A stretch of DNA of 64,000 bases from the NCBI GenBank assembly GCA_958295665.1, contig OY282560.1, positions 263,982,641 to 264,046,640 on the forward strand, written 5' to 3'. The position numbers were made by a program, and so were the translations under genes. The stretch is from Tipula vernalis (taxonomy: Eukaryota > Arthropoda > Insecta > Diptera > Tipulidae). The notes under the pieces are model-generated. The model saw only the letters and a list, made by a program, of their open reading frames with translations. It searched no databases and was not told the DNA's origin. The first letter of the stretch is position 1. Every line of letters begins with the position of its first letter. This document shows, in pieces, positions 34,711 through 44,199 of this stretch.

Positions 34711-34870
34711 CCGCTCCTACGTGCGGCACGCAGTGCGACATGTTTGCTGATCCCGGCTCCTACGTCCCCCGAAGCTCAAATCTAAAGCCCCTCGGAGGGC
34801 TAAGCGGGGGGGAGCGCAGCGACCTCCCGCGTGCCCGTGAGAGTTACCGAAGCCGTTAGCCTCTACAATT
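34711..34870. other. GC-rich island at the Foldback centre
   Basis: About 160 bp rich in G and C with several short inverted motifs (AGCCCCTCGGAGGGCT; GTGCGGCACGCAGTGCG), in stark contrast to the AT-rich arms. It has no open frame of note. It may be a captured sequence or a later insertion. Confidence 0.6.
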
Positions 34871-36007
34871 CCAAGTTAAATTAGTCGATGTCATTTTTCT
34901 TCAATTTATTTTCCTCAGAATAAAGAAAAAATAGTACGGGAAATTGTTATGCAAGATTTTATATTGCAATATTTTATAATTGCAACTTCTTGTAATTGCA
35001 ATATGTTGTAATGCAAAATTTACATACCAAAGTCAGTTTTCCTATGTCCCTTATTAATTGAAGATGGTTCAGATTCAATTAATAAAAAACAAATTGTAAT
35101 AATTACACAAATTTTATTTAAATTTATAATTCCGGAAGTTAGTTTCTCTTCTTGAGCTTTTCTTCTTTTTCTAGATATTTTTGTTATCTTTCTCTTGTCT
35201 TTTCTTTTTCTAGATATATTTGTCCATGATGCAAATAGGTATATAGAATAACCAAAACACATAATACAACATTATTTATTTATGATTATGTTCATGGACA
35301 CATCAATAAAACTTTTTTTTGTAGATCCACACTTGAAAAATCTTTCCATCCCTTTTTGTATGTATTTATCGTGTAGAGCAAAATAATGCATTTACGTATA
35401 GTAAGGTTGAAAGAAAGCCGACCGATAATTAGGATTCTTTGTTCCAAAAGACAAATTCCACCACTTACTTTTTTTTTCTAAAACAATAGCAATAAACTAT
35501 ATAATGGTCTAGAACATAACATCGTTCGAAAAGAATGAATACTATCGTTTAAAGAACAGAAGTAAATTGAATTTTTATGACATTTTATGACAAAATTCCG
35601 TTTTCTTATTTAAAATCTATTTACATTTGGTACGCATATTAGAAAAAAATAACCTTCGCATTTTGTTATTATATACGAGCGGGTTATACTACAAAAGTAA
35701 TACATATGTGTATACCTACATATGTATATATTCCATTTATATTGATATAATAAGACTTGGTTTTGATAAAATACCTATTATGTACAAATATTTTTTCACT
35801 TGTTAATTCCAAAAGGAACGCAAAATATAAACAACCCCAATTAATGCAATATTTTTGTCGATAGAATATCCAAAGATCAAATATAATAAAATACATAAAT
35901 TCATAAGAAATTAATTTATATTTGACAAAAAAAAAATTACCAAATATTCCTTAAAACAACAAATTTTAAAAATTATATTTCTAAAAACAAAACAAAAAAA
36001 AAAAAAA

Positions 36008-36262
36008 TTCGGCCCTTCGACCCATTCGGCCCTTCGACCCATTCGGCCCTTCGACCTATTCGGCCCTTCGATATTCGGCCCTTTGACACTTTCGGCCCTT
36101 CGACACATTCGGCCCTTCGACATTCGGCCCTTCGACATTCGGCCCTTCGACACATTCGGCCCTTCGACCCATTCGGCCCTTTGACATTCGGCCCTTCGAC
36201 ATTCGGCCCTTCGACATTCGGCCCTTCGACATTCGGCCCTTTGGAATTCGGCCCTTCGTACC
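36008..36262 (-). repeat. Minisatellite, inverted array of the same unit, 16 units
   Basis: It is the reverse complement of the left array: 16 CGGCCC-containing units of 14-18 nt. It gives spurious open frames on both strands because the unit has no stop in several frames. Confidence 0.95.
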
Positions 36263-36358
36263 CATTCCAAATATCTTACTTACAAATATCTTGGCACCAA
36301 AACACAAATAATACACAAAAACAAAAACAGACTTTCACATATACTCAAAACATACTTA

Positions 36359-37063
36359 TGTCGTTTTCTATTGACTTTTTCAAAAAATCTCAATTTTCGT
36401 GTCCCAATAGAAGACGAAAAAATTTATCAATTTTTTTTCATTGTATTGGTGATTTGTTTTGATTTTTACGGTTTCCGCCATAATGAAATGTCAAATACAA
36501 TTTGTTTAGAATTTGATTTCAATTTGTGCTAGTTTGTCAAATACAATTTAAAATTAAACAAATGGACATTGATTTAAACGATTTCACAGTTTTGTTGGGC
36601 ACCAACAATGAAGTCATGCTCGAAGACGGGCTTGTTTTACTACAGAACACCAATAGTAAGTACAATATTTGAAAAATATTGTTAATAACTTATGTCTGAA
36701 GGTGATGACGATGACGACGACGATGATGATGACGATGATAAACATTCACTTAGCACTACATCCATTTTATTAAACACTAAAACTTATTTTTTATTAATAT
36801 AAACACACAAAAACTCTAATATGCGCACAAATGGAAAATAAATTATTGAATGAGCTAGAAATGTCTTTTGACATTTATCATTTGTTGGTGTTAGTATTTG
36901 GTGGTAAAGTGGTGGTAAATTTATCAATAAATCTCAATTTCAGAAAATCGATGTACATCAAAAATATATCAATGTATTTTGGTCAATAGAAATTGAAAAA
37001 TCAATGTTTTTGACGTACATCAAAAATGTATTGATGTCTTTTGGTCAGCAATAGAAAACGACA
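36359..37063. mobile_element. TIR element, TA target duplication
   Basis: A perfect 15-bp terminal inverted repeat TGTCGTTTTCTATTG / CAATAGAAAACGACA, flanked by TA at 36357-36358 and 37064-37065. It is 705 bp and interrupts the LINE after residues HILKTYL. The TA duplication points to Tc1/mariner-like integration. Near the right end is a duplicated ACATCAAAAATATATCAATG motif. It contains a small, possibly spliced acidic ORF. Confidence 0.85.
36562..36802 (+). CDS. Possible two-exon acidic micro-ORF inside the TIR element
   Basis: The frame starts ATG at 36562 (MDIDLNDFTVLLGTNNEV…). A donor-like A|GTAAGT (intron from 36656) and an acceptor-like CTGAAG (ending 36701) would remove 46 bp and join to a run of 12 aspartates encoded by GAT/GAC repeats (36706-36740), ending near 36802. 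The intron would be very short. The product resembles no family I can name. It could be the start of a degraded transposase gene or chance. Confidence 0.3.
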
Positions 37064-37065
37064 TA

Positions 37066-37520
37066 AAATTCAAAGGATTCATTTAAAACAATAAATATAT
37101 ACGCAATCCCAATTCTGACATATACATTTGGTATTAAACGCTGGACAGAAACTGATATTCAAACGTTAGAAAGATTAACACGTACCACACTCACAAAATA
37201 CAGAAAACATCACTTAGGAAAATAGGTGGAAGAGGCCTAATAGACATTTCCAATCTGCATCACAAAATCATACACAAGCTCCGGGAATATGGTATTTTTA
37301 CACTAAACAAAACACATCACCACTACATAACACAATAGTTAAAGCAGACACAAAACACACACCATTAAACTTATACCATTCTGTTAGTTCAAATGAACCC
37401 AGTAATATTACTGATCAGGATAAAATGTTAGCTTGGTCTAAGAAGCCGCTCCACGGAAGGCATCAACATGTGAATTTGATGCTAAAACATCTTTAGCGGC
37501 AGGAGTAAGTAAAAATTGTA
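37066..37520 (+). pseudogene. R4/Dong-type LINE relic, post-RT part
   Basis: It continues the LINE after the two insertions (a short piece, YLGTKTQIIHKN and HILKTYL, is at 36288-36356). Frames read INIYAIPILTYTFGIKRWTE, DIQTLERLTRTTLTKYRKHH, GGRGLIDISNLHHK and later DQDKMLAWSKKPLHGRH, which are characteristic of the post-RT region of R4/Dong-like elements. There are several frameshifts. The C-terminal nuclease region cannot be followed past about 37520. Confidence 0.8.
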
Positions 37521-37529
37521 TAGAAATCA

Positions 37530-38095
37530 TGTTACGGAAAAATATGCGCCGAACAAATAATATTGCATGTATGTGTAATTATCGACCAGAAAAAATATAA
37601 AATAAAACCTAAAATCAACACAAAATCTACCCATCCACATGCAACAATATACAACATCATCCGGCATTTCAAAATCATCGCCGATTGACAAAAAAAAACA
37701 GTGGATGCTCTATGGGCGATTCTGACTAAAGTGTGATATGCACAAATTTGAATCTTGAACAGAATATTAACTACACTTAATTCGAATGTTAATAAAACGG
37801 GAGGGATTTCTGGAAATCGCCCATATAACCTATTCGAAAAACCGCGATTTTGATCAATTGTGGATATTCTATGGCCCATTCTGGCAAATATAAACTATTT
37901 TCAAGGTCAGTTTAGTAACGCATAATTTTGCACAATCATCATACACCGAAAAATATGTTTTATTAGATAAACGGAATATATGGGATTTCTGGTGTGATAA
38001 TCACGTGAGAAATCCCATCCTATTTCCTAAAGTACGCTATGCACAAATTTTCTAATTACAGGCACAAAATTGCACAATCCCAATGGTCCGAATTA
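37530..38095. other. Gene-free stretch with repeated GGGATTTCTGG motifs
   Basis: Variants of GGGATTTCTGGTGTGAT occur at about 37980 and 38133 (and GGGATTTCTGGAAATCGCCC near 37802), some forming short hairpins with AGAAATCCCA. It probably belongs to the flanking family C repeat. No coding sequence is supported. Confidence 0.4.
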
Positions 38096-38855
38096 TATAT
38101 GTATATATAAAATCTTGGGTTTTCTAAAATGGGATTTCTGGTGTGATGTACACATAGTATAGACATTTTTGTTGATTTTGCTTATATGGACACAACTAAC
38201 ACTATGACTAATAGTCACTTTGTACCTTTAAATTTTGTGTAGTTCGTCTTTGACACACACTTTTTATATAAGTCAAATCTTGACTGACTTCATTTTGTGT
38301 TTCGTTCACACAACCACCGATTTTATATATTTATCTCCTTTTATTTTGACTGACAAACTTTAATTCGCAACGGAATTCAGGATTTATGTGTACCCAACTA
38401 AAGCCGCAACCAGACGATTGCAAATATTCAACAAATGTTCGAGATTTGTAAAATAACAAATCGTGTACACACAAATCAAATGACGAATATGCAATCAAGG
38501 TTACATTCGTACCCATTCGCTCTACAGGCGATAAAAATAAAATATCTCACCAACATTGGTAGAACATGGTGGTATCGTCCACACGATTTGTAAATAAAAT
38601 ATGTATATTATATTTTCTACGGACAGGCGGCACTACAATTATTATGTTTCGATTATGTTTCGTTTTATTTGAAAATTTTTAATTTTCACGAAACTACGCA
38701 CAACCACTTTTTAACAAGAATAAAAACTAAATGGTTTGTTTACATAAAAGAAAGACCAACCATGTATTATTTGTAACCAACCATATACATCCATCTACCT
38801 CCAAAAAATTTGTTTCTGCTCTATATGTTAATCTCTTTGTTTATAATATTCCAAT

Positions 38856-39109
38856 AATAGCTGTATTTTGTTGAGAAATTTACAACAACAATCGCACGTG
38901 ACAGGAATTAAATAATTCGAACAAAAAATTTGAATTATTTAATTAGCTAGAACAAATAAAATACGTAACTGGTTGAATTAAAAATAGAAGAAATACCAAC
39001 ATAGAATTTAAAAATTAAATCGAAAAAATATTTCGCGGCTTATTCTGTTAAGAAAAAAATAACTCCAAAATAATTCGAATTAATTTTTTCTCAACAAAAT
39101 ACAGCTATT
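38856..39109. mobile_element. Short TIR element (MITE) nested in family C
   Basis: Perfect 23-bp inverted ends beginning AATAGCTGTATTTTGTTGAG enclose 254 bp in total. The interior is non-coding. No convincing target duplication could be read. Confidence 0.65.
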
Positions 39110-39119
39110 GTAATCAGCG

Positions 39120-39164
39120 AAATATATAATATGGATATAGAATCTATATCCATATTATATATTT
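39120..39164. repeat. Perfect palindrome, 21-bp arms
   Basis: AAATATATAATATGGATATAG, a 3-base spacer AAT, then the exact reverse complement. This could form a cruciform; it lies immediately after the nested MITE. Confidence 0.9.
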
Positions 39165-39450
39165 CCATCCCTGAATTCCATTGCGAATTAAAGTTTGCCA
39201 GTCAAAATAAAAGGAGATAAATATATAAAATCGGTGGTTGTGTGAACGAAACACAAAACGAAGTCAGTCAAGATTTGACTTACATAAAAAGTGTGTGTCA
39301 AAGACGAACTACACAAAATGTAAAGGTACAAGGTGACTATTAGTCATAGTGTTAGTTGTGTCCATATAAGCAAAATCAACAAAAATGTCTATACTATGTG
39401 TACATCACACCATAAATCCCATTTTAGAAAACCCAAGATTTCTATATAAT

Positions 39451-40900
39451 TCTATAATATGGATAAGGGATAGAACAAAATTTATAGAGAAACTGAAAAA
39501 TTATTTAGTGTGTGACAGAGAAAGAAAAAATCTTCGTCCTTGTCTTTAAATCCGAATTTTCGAATACCAAATTCAAATTTATATGTAGGAGGCGATAAAG
39601 CAAAGTAGCCGTCACGTAGAGACGGAAAAGATAAACGTTGCAAATTAATAAAAAGCCAGATACATTAATAGAAAAGTATGTTAATACATTTTTTAAGTTT
39701 GCAGAAAATTACGTTAGCATATTTCAAAAAAAAAATGTGGTAAAACACAATTTAGATTTCTGTAATTTTTATTTAACTCGTTTATAGAAGTGACATGTTC
39801 TTAAAATCGTATTAACTTAAAAGTTAAATCGATACAGAAATTTAAATTTTTTAAAGATAAATTTCGTGAATATAAGTATTACTTACCGTCATTTCAACTA
39901 AATCTTTTATTTCTTTGGCTGGACGCTGTTGTAAATTTACTAGGTCATATGGTTATTGTTGGTTCAAGAGATTGATTCATTGAAGTACAGAAAGGATTTT
40001 TTTGAAAACGGCTAAGTTACCAAAATTTCATCTCTGGGTGTAAAGTTCATATCGGACCAGAAATATATCCAGACAAACTCAAACAAAGCCAATTTCAATA
40101 CAAATATCAAATGTGACACTATGAAGACAACTAACTTTACCTATTTATTTCACCTATCATATTATGCCGAATAGTACCTTCAATACTATAATTTAAATGT
40201 TTACATTTTGTGGAAGTGTCACCACAAATTAACGGTTTTCTTCTTAATTAGATATTAAAATCGGTAGATTTTTCTCTACATTCATAAACATTAAACAATA
40301 GTCTTGAGATTTGTAAGTTTGAGTAATTTTAATAACCGAATTTGGACAGCCGTTAATTATACTGGCTGACGTTTTTTTTAATTTCTATTTTTTAGAAACG
40401 GAGGCGGCATCAGATGATTTTAATCAATTTTGATAAGCTTCTGAACATCAAATTAAAATTTCTCCATCACGTCTCAGTTTCAAATAATGTTGTTTTAGTC
40501 TTTTTGATTCGTCTTATCTTCCTCCCAAAAACCGTCGGTTTTAATCAATTTTGGGTTTCAATTTTTTTTTCATAAATGAAAACCTTGCTTCAGGCAGTAA
40601 TTACTAATGATGCTACTTGGCTACCTAATGAACAAAAGTTGTCTAAAAGAAAGTAAACCAACGATAAAATTTATACTTCAAAATTGAATTATTATTTTGT
40701 GAGAGCCACGTCCTGCTCCATATTGAAGCGTGTGTATTATTGGATCTCAAAAATTACTATAGCAAATCTTTTTTAATTAAATTTGGAGTTGGAGTTATAA
40801 TTCTTATTTTTACTATTCAGCGCTCATCGGTATTAGCATTATACCTTGCATATTGAATTATGTTGTCTCGAACATAACTATGTATTTGTTACGGTTAAAA
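39451..40900. other. Gene-free stretch
   Basis: AT-rich with no supported gene, repeat or RNA. Confidence 0.5.
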
Positions 40901-40902
40901 TA

Positions 40903-41010
40903 ATAAATTGGTAATTATGTATAATCCTCGGTTATTATATATAATCACCAGTATTTTGGTGAAGGTAAATTTATATAATAACCGGTAAATAATTAGAACT
41001 ACCAATTTAT
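40903..41010. repeat. Extended hairpin of three nested stems
   Basis: The outer stem is ATAAATTGGTA/TACCAATTTAT, the middle stem CGGTTATTATATA/TATATAATAACCGG, and the inner stem TCACCA/TGGTGA with a 6-nt loop. About 108 nt could fold into one rod. It may be a tiny MITE or, less likely, a hairpin RNA gene. Confidence 0.6.
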
Positions 41011-41014
41011 CACT

Positions 41015-41645
41015 TTGATCGAAACATATTTACATACATACGTATATTAAAATTTTCATAAAACATAGGTTTCATTTGCAAATTATTGGTAACCGTGGTA
41101 ACATATTTAAAACACATATTGAAACACAAAAAATGACAATTCACTTGAATGTTTGTTTATGCTAGATTTTTGACGTTTTACTCGTATTTTGTTGTTGTTG
41201 TTTATTTTTCAGGGATGTATTTGAAATTTTAAGGAAGAAATGGTTATAAATTCTTAAATTAGTGTACGCAAACTGGTAGCGCGTATTTTTAATATAATTA
41301 AACAGTTTTTATTCCATTCAATTTAAAAAAAAAAATCTGTTTCGAAAAATTTCGAAATGAAATTTGTTCAAGTACGGTACTTATTCGGAAATACTTTTTT
41401 AGATAAAGAGGGTTATATAAAAGAGTTGTAAGGCCGTGTGTGAATATGTTAAAAATATTTGGTTAAAAATTTGCCATGGTGAAATATTTTTAACTACCAA
41501 ACACAACGAACAAAATTTCAAAATTAAATTATCGAGTAACTGGTGGTTTTATTGGAATAAGTCGGTAAATCGAAACGGCTGTGTGTTTATTTATATTACG
41601 AATATAAATGTATTCAAAATTAAATAAATTGTTTTCCATACAGCT
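41015..41645. other. Gene-free stretch
   Basis: AT-rich. The 63-codon frame at 41436-41627 shows no conserved feature and I see nothing else. Confidence 0.4.
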
Positions 41646-41648
41646 TCA

Positions 41649-42168
41649 TGGCTGGTCTCCACTCTCCACTCTCGTATTTCCTCCTCGTGATAATTTTTAG
41701 TACATTTTCCAAAATATATACACAAAAATTGATTTGAGCATGCGCATTGAAATTTTGTCAAGAGAGGAAAAGATCAGAACATTCAATATTTTTGTCATGA
41801 CGTTGTACCATTTGAGCATAAATTGTATTTTATGCTCAATTTCGTGTCATTTTATGTTGAATATTTTGACAAATAAAATGAAATTTTCATTCTTTTTTGA
41901 GAAAGTTTTGTCCTTTTAATAAATTTTAGGTGAACATGTAATAAAATTTGTGTTATTATAATAAAACATAAATAATAAATCGTGGAATACAAAAGTAATA
42001 TGCCAAAAATTGTATTATTCGAAAAACGAACCAAATTCAAATTTTTTTATTATTCTCAAAGAGAGAAATTAGTTATATTCTTTATGTTAGTAGTTGTACA
42101 AAAAATGTCACAAGCCGTTTGTCATTTATTTTTTGTCAAGAGAAAAATATACAAGTGGAGACCAGCCA
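41649..42168. mobile_element. TIR element with 3-bp TCA duplication
   Basis: A perfect 15-bp TIR TGGCTGGTCTCCACT is flanked by TCA at 41646-41648 and 42169-42171. It is 520 bp with no recognisable transposase. A 3-bp duplication is the PIF/Harbinger habit, although TWA is more usual than TCA. It directly abuts the Harbinger transposase relic. Confidence 0.65.
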
Positions 42169-42171
42169 TCA

Positions 42172-42706
42172 CAGTCAAATCAATAATCTACAAAATGTTG
42201 GACTATTTCATATATAATATGAGGCATTTCATTAAGTTAAGCCACCAGCTTATAGGGAACGGTAGGAAATTGCCATGAAATTTTGTAGCCGATCGAAGAG
42301 CGGCATATTTACCAAGGCGATAGGAGCTATAGACGGGTGTCATATTCGTGTTAAATGCCCTGTCAAGAAGCATATACGAATATGTATATAAATTACAAGG
42401 GCTTCTATTCAATCCAGTGTCAAGCTCTTTAATGATGTATTTGTAGGCTTTCCGCGATCGGTCCCCGATTCATATTTGTTAGGAGATAGTGGATACCCAT
42501 GCCAATTAAGTCCTGTAGCAGTGATTACCCCATTTAAAAATGCGGTCGGCGGGCAAGCACATTTCAATATAGCCCACGCAGGTCTCGAAACTTAGTGGAG
42601 TGCGCTTTCGGACTACTGAAAATGAGGTGGCGAATCATTTTTAATAAGTCACTTGAGCTAAAAATAGAAAATTCGATTAAAACCGTATTTAGCCGTGTTT
42701 TCCATG
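42172..42706 (+). pseudogene. PIF/Harbinger transposase relic, central part
   Basis: In shifting frames: FTKAIGAIDGCHIRVKCP (about 42310-42362), whose AIDGCHI carries the first catalytic aspartate; LFNDVFVGFPRSVPDSYLLG with GDSGYPCQL (42425-42510), carrying the second aspartate; LSPVAVITPF; HFNIAHAG; VECAFGLLKMRWRI (42595-42640), carrying the catalytic glutamate. These match the DDE domain of PIF/Harbinger nucleases, and all three catalytic residues are still readable. There are frame breaks near 42390 and 42595, and the gene is split by a palindromic insertion at 42707. Confidence 0.85.
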
Positions 42707-42919
42707 AAAACTGCACTAGAACTCGATAAACTTTAAATTCCTTTTATTCTATGTAAAACGAAAAAAAATAAATTCATAAAGCGCGAATGTGTAGTGTATT
42801 TGATATAATTACATATTTTAAGTTTAAAAATTTCCCCCTTCAGTTATTTCATCAATATTTTCTTATTTCTTACTGACGTCATTAGACGCAACTACACTCG
42901 ATAAATTCATGGGTTTATC

Positions 42920-43800
42920 CAGTGTAAGAGTGTTGTCAGATTGTCAGATTTATCTGAAAATCTCAGTTTTTCTAATAGGACAAAAGATTTTCAGTTTTTC
43001 TAAGAAAATTCAGATTTTGGTCAGGTTTTTGTTTTAATAATTATTTTTAAAATTCCGAAATAATGTGTTTAGCAATTCCGAAAACCATGCTGTTTATCAA
43101 AATTCTAGCTATACATAATGTTTACTATTTCTTTTGTTTGTTTGTTGGGCTTGTATGCAATTTTATTTGTGGTTACGGATTTTGGGGTCTGTTTGTCAAA
43201 TTATTTGTGTTTATGTTTGCAAATGAGCAAAATTGACGTGATGTGAAAGAAAAGTGATATTAATATTTAAGAATAAATTATTTTGAATAGCTACAATGGA
43301 TACATTTTTGATTCGAACACCAATTTATTGTCAAAATTTGATTTTCAAAATGAATTCCTGCAATCCGTTGCAATGCTCGCTCCCAAAAACATTTTAATAA
43401 AAAAATTGCCACAATTTCCAAATATCAAATACTTCTCCCCAATATTTTTCATTTTGAAAATGTGCAGCAGGTAGATGATGAATGGAGAGGATTGCGCGCC
43501 GTAAATTTTCAAGAAATTGAACTTAATGGAAACCCCAACGTAGAAATATTTTGGAAAACGGTCCTTAAATTGGAGCGAGTGTTTCCCCAATTTGAAAAAA
43601 GTAATTTTTGCAATTCGGTCAATTCCGGTCGCATAAATAATACAATTTTTGTGGTAGAATTATTATTTTTTTTTATTTTTTTTTTTGTCAGATTTTTTTT
43701 TTCGAACTCAGTGTATTCAGTTTTTATACATTAAAATCAGTTTTTTTTTCAGTTTTTAATAAAATAAATATGGCAACGCTCTAACTAAAAAATAAGGTAT
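42920..43800 (+). mobile_element. Nested hAT-like element relic
   Basis: The ends read AGAGTGTTGTCA (about 42926) and, in reverse complement, AGAGCGTTGCCA (about 43777), decayed but resembling hAT termini. Just inside lie CAGATTTTTCTCAGTTTTT-type subterminal repeats on both sides. The interior has a hAT dimerisation-region relic. It is nested in the palindromic element 42707-43944. Confidence 0.5.
43283..43620 (+). pseudogene. hAT transposase C-terminal fragment
   Basis: Frames read FQNEFLQSVAMLAPKNIL, LPQFPNIKYFSPIF, then VDDEWRGLRAVNF and PNVEIFWKTVLKL (43300-43570). These match the segment before the dimerisation motif of hAT transposases (the 'L.PKNIL…VDDEWR.L…FW..V' pattern). The diagnostic LPHSSA…ER motif that should follow is missing, as is the entire N-terminal and catalytic part. 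It has one frameshift near 43465. Confidence 0.55.
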
Positions 43801-43948
43801 AATTGTCATTATTTATTGCTGTAACAACTTAAAATGTACATTTATGTGAAATGCACTACACATTATCACTTTATGAATTTAATTTTTTTTCTGTTTACTT
43901 AGAATAAAAGGAATTTAAAATTTATCGAGTTCTAGTGCAGTTCTCATG

Positions 43949-44140
43949 GAAAACATACAATTTGCCGCCTATGTTCTTCATAACATTTGTATTTCTGGAG
44001 GTGATGTTGAACGAATAGACGAAGCAGAGGCTGTAATGAAGCACGTAGTTGCGTCGAACGAAGATTCTAATAATGCGGATGAAGCTGATTCTTCGGAAGC
44101 CGTGATTTTTCGCAACACACTCCTGGAACAACTAATCTAA
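43949..44140 (+). pseudogene. PIF/Harbinger transposase relic, C-terminal part
   Basis: The frame reads ENIQFAAYVLHNICISGGD, matching the conserved C-terminal VLHNIC block of PIF/Harbinger transposases, then an acidic tail ending RNTLLEQLI and a stop. It continues the central part 42172-42706 across the palindromic insertion. Confidence 0.8.
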
Positions 44141-44199
44141 TAAAAACATACATACATATGTTTCATTTTAATTATATTTCATTAATTCATTTATATTAA

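Larger units (their letters stand above)
33725..36282. mobile_element. Foldback (FB-type) element with minisatellite arms
   Basis: This is a 2.5-kb inverted-repeat structure. Each arm starts GGAATG, enters a 16-unit tandem array (33737-33992 and 36008-36262), then about 700 bp of AT-rich arm (33993-34705 against 35235-36007) that match in inverted orientation. A unique centre (34706-35234) holds a GC-rich island. It sits inside the LINE RT codons for Y-K-Y-L: CAAATATCT is found at 33716-33724 and again at 36283-36291, a 9-bp duplication as expected for Foldback/MULE elements. A further AAATATCT at 36269-36276 makes the exact right end ambiguous. There is no transposase, so it is non-autonomous. 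Confidence 0.88.
38098..39450. repeat. Family C long inverted-repeat element
   Basis: Arms 38098-38384 and 39169-39450 are reverse complements at high identity (for example CACTATGACTAATAGTCAC and CACAACCACCGATTTTATAT). The 780-bp interior is AT-rich and holds a nested TIR element (38856-39109) and a perfect palindrome (39120-39164). A rearranged fragment of the same family lies at 44905-45020. It has no coding capacity and the target duplication was not resolved. Confidence 0.8.
42707..43944. mobile_element. Palindromic-ended element inside the Harbinger transposase
   Basis: The left end AAAACTGCACTAGAACTCGA and right end (reverse complement AGAACTGCACTAGAACTCGA) begin inverted arms of about 130 bp. 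Flanking CATG at 42703-42706 and 43945-43948 may be a 4-bp duplication. Transposase coding is lost at the left edge and resumes at the right edge. Its interior carries a hAT relic. Confidence 0.7.

Noticed and set aside
43922..44131. 69-codon minus-strand frame
   Set aside because: Antisense to the conserved VLHNIC block of the Harbinger transposase.
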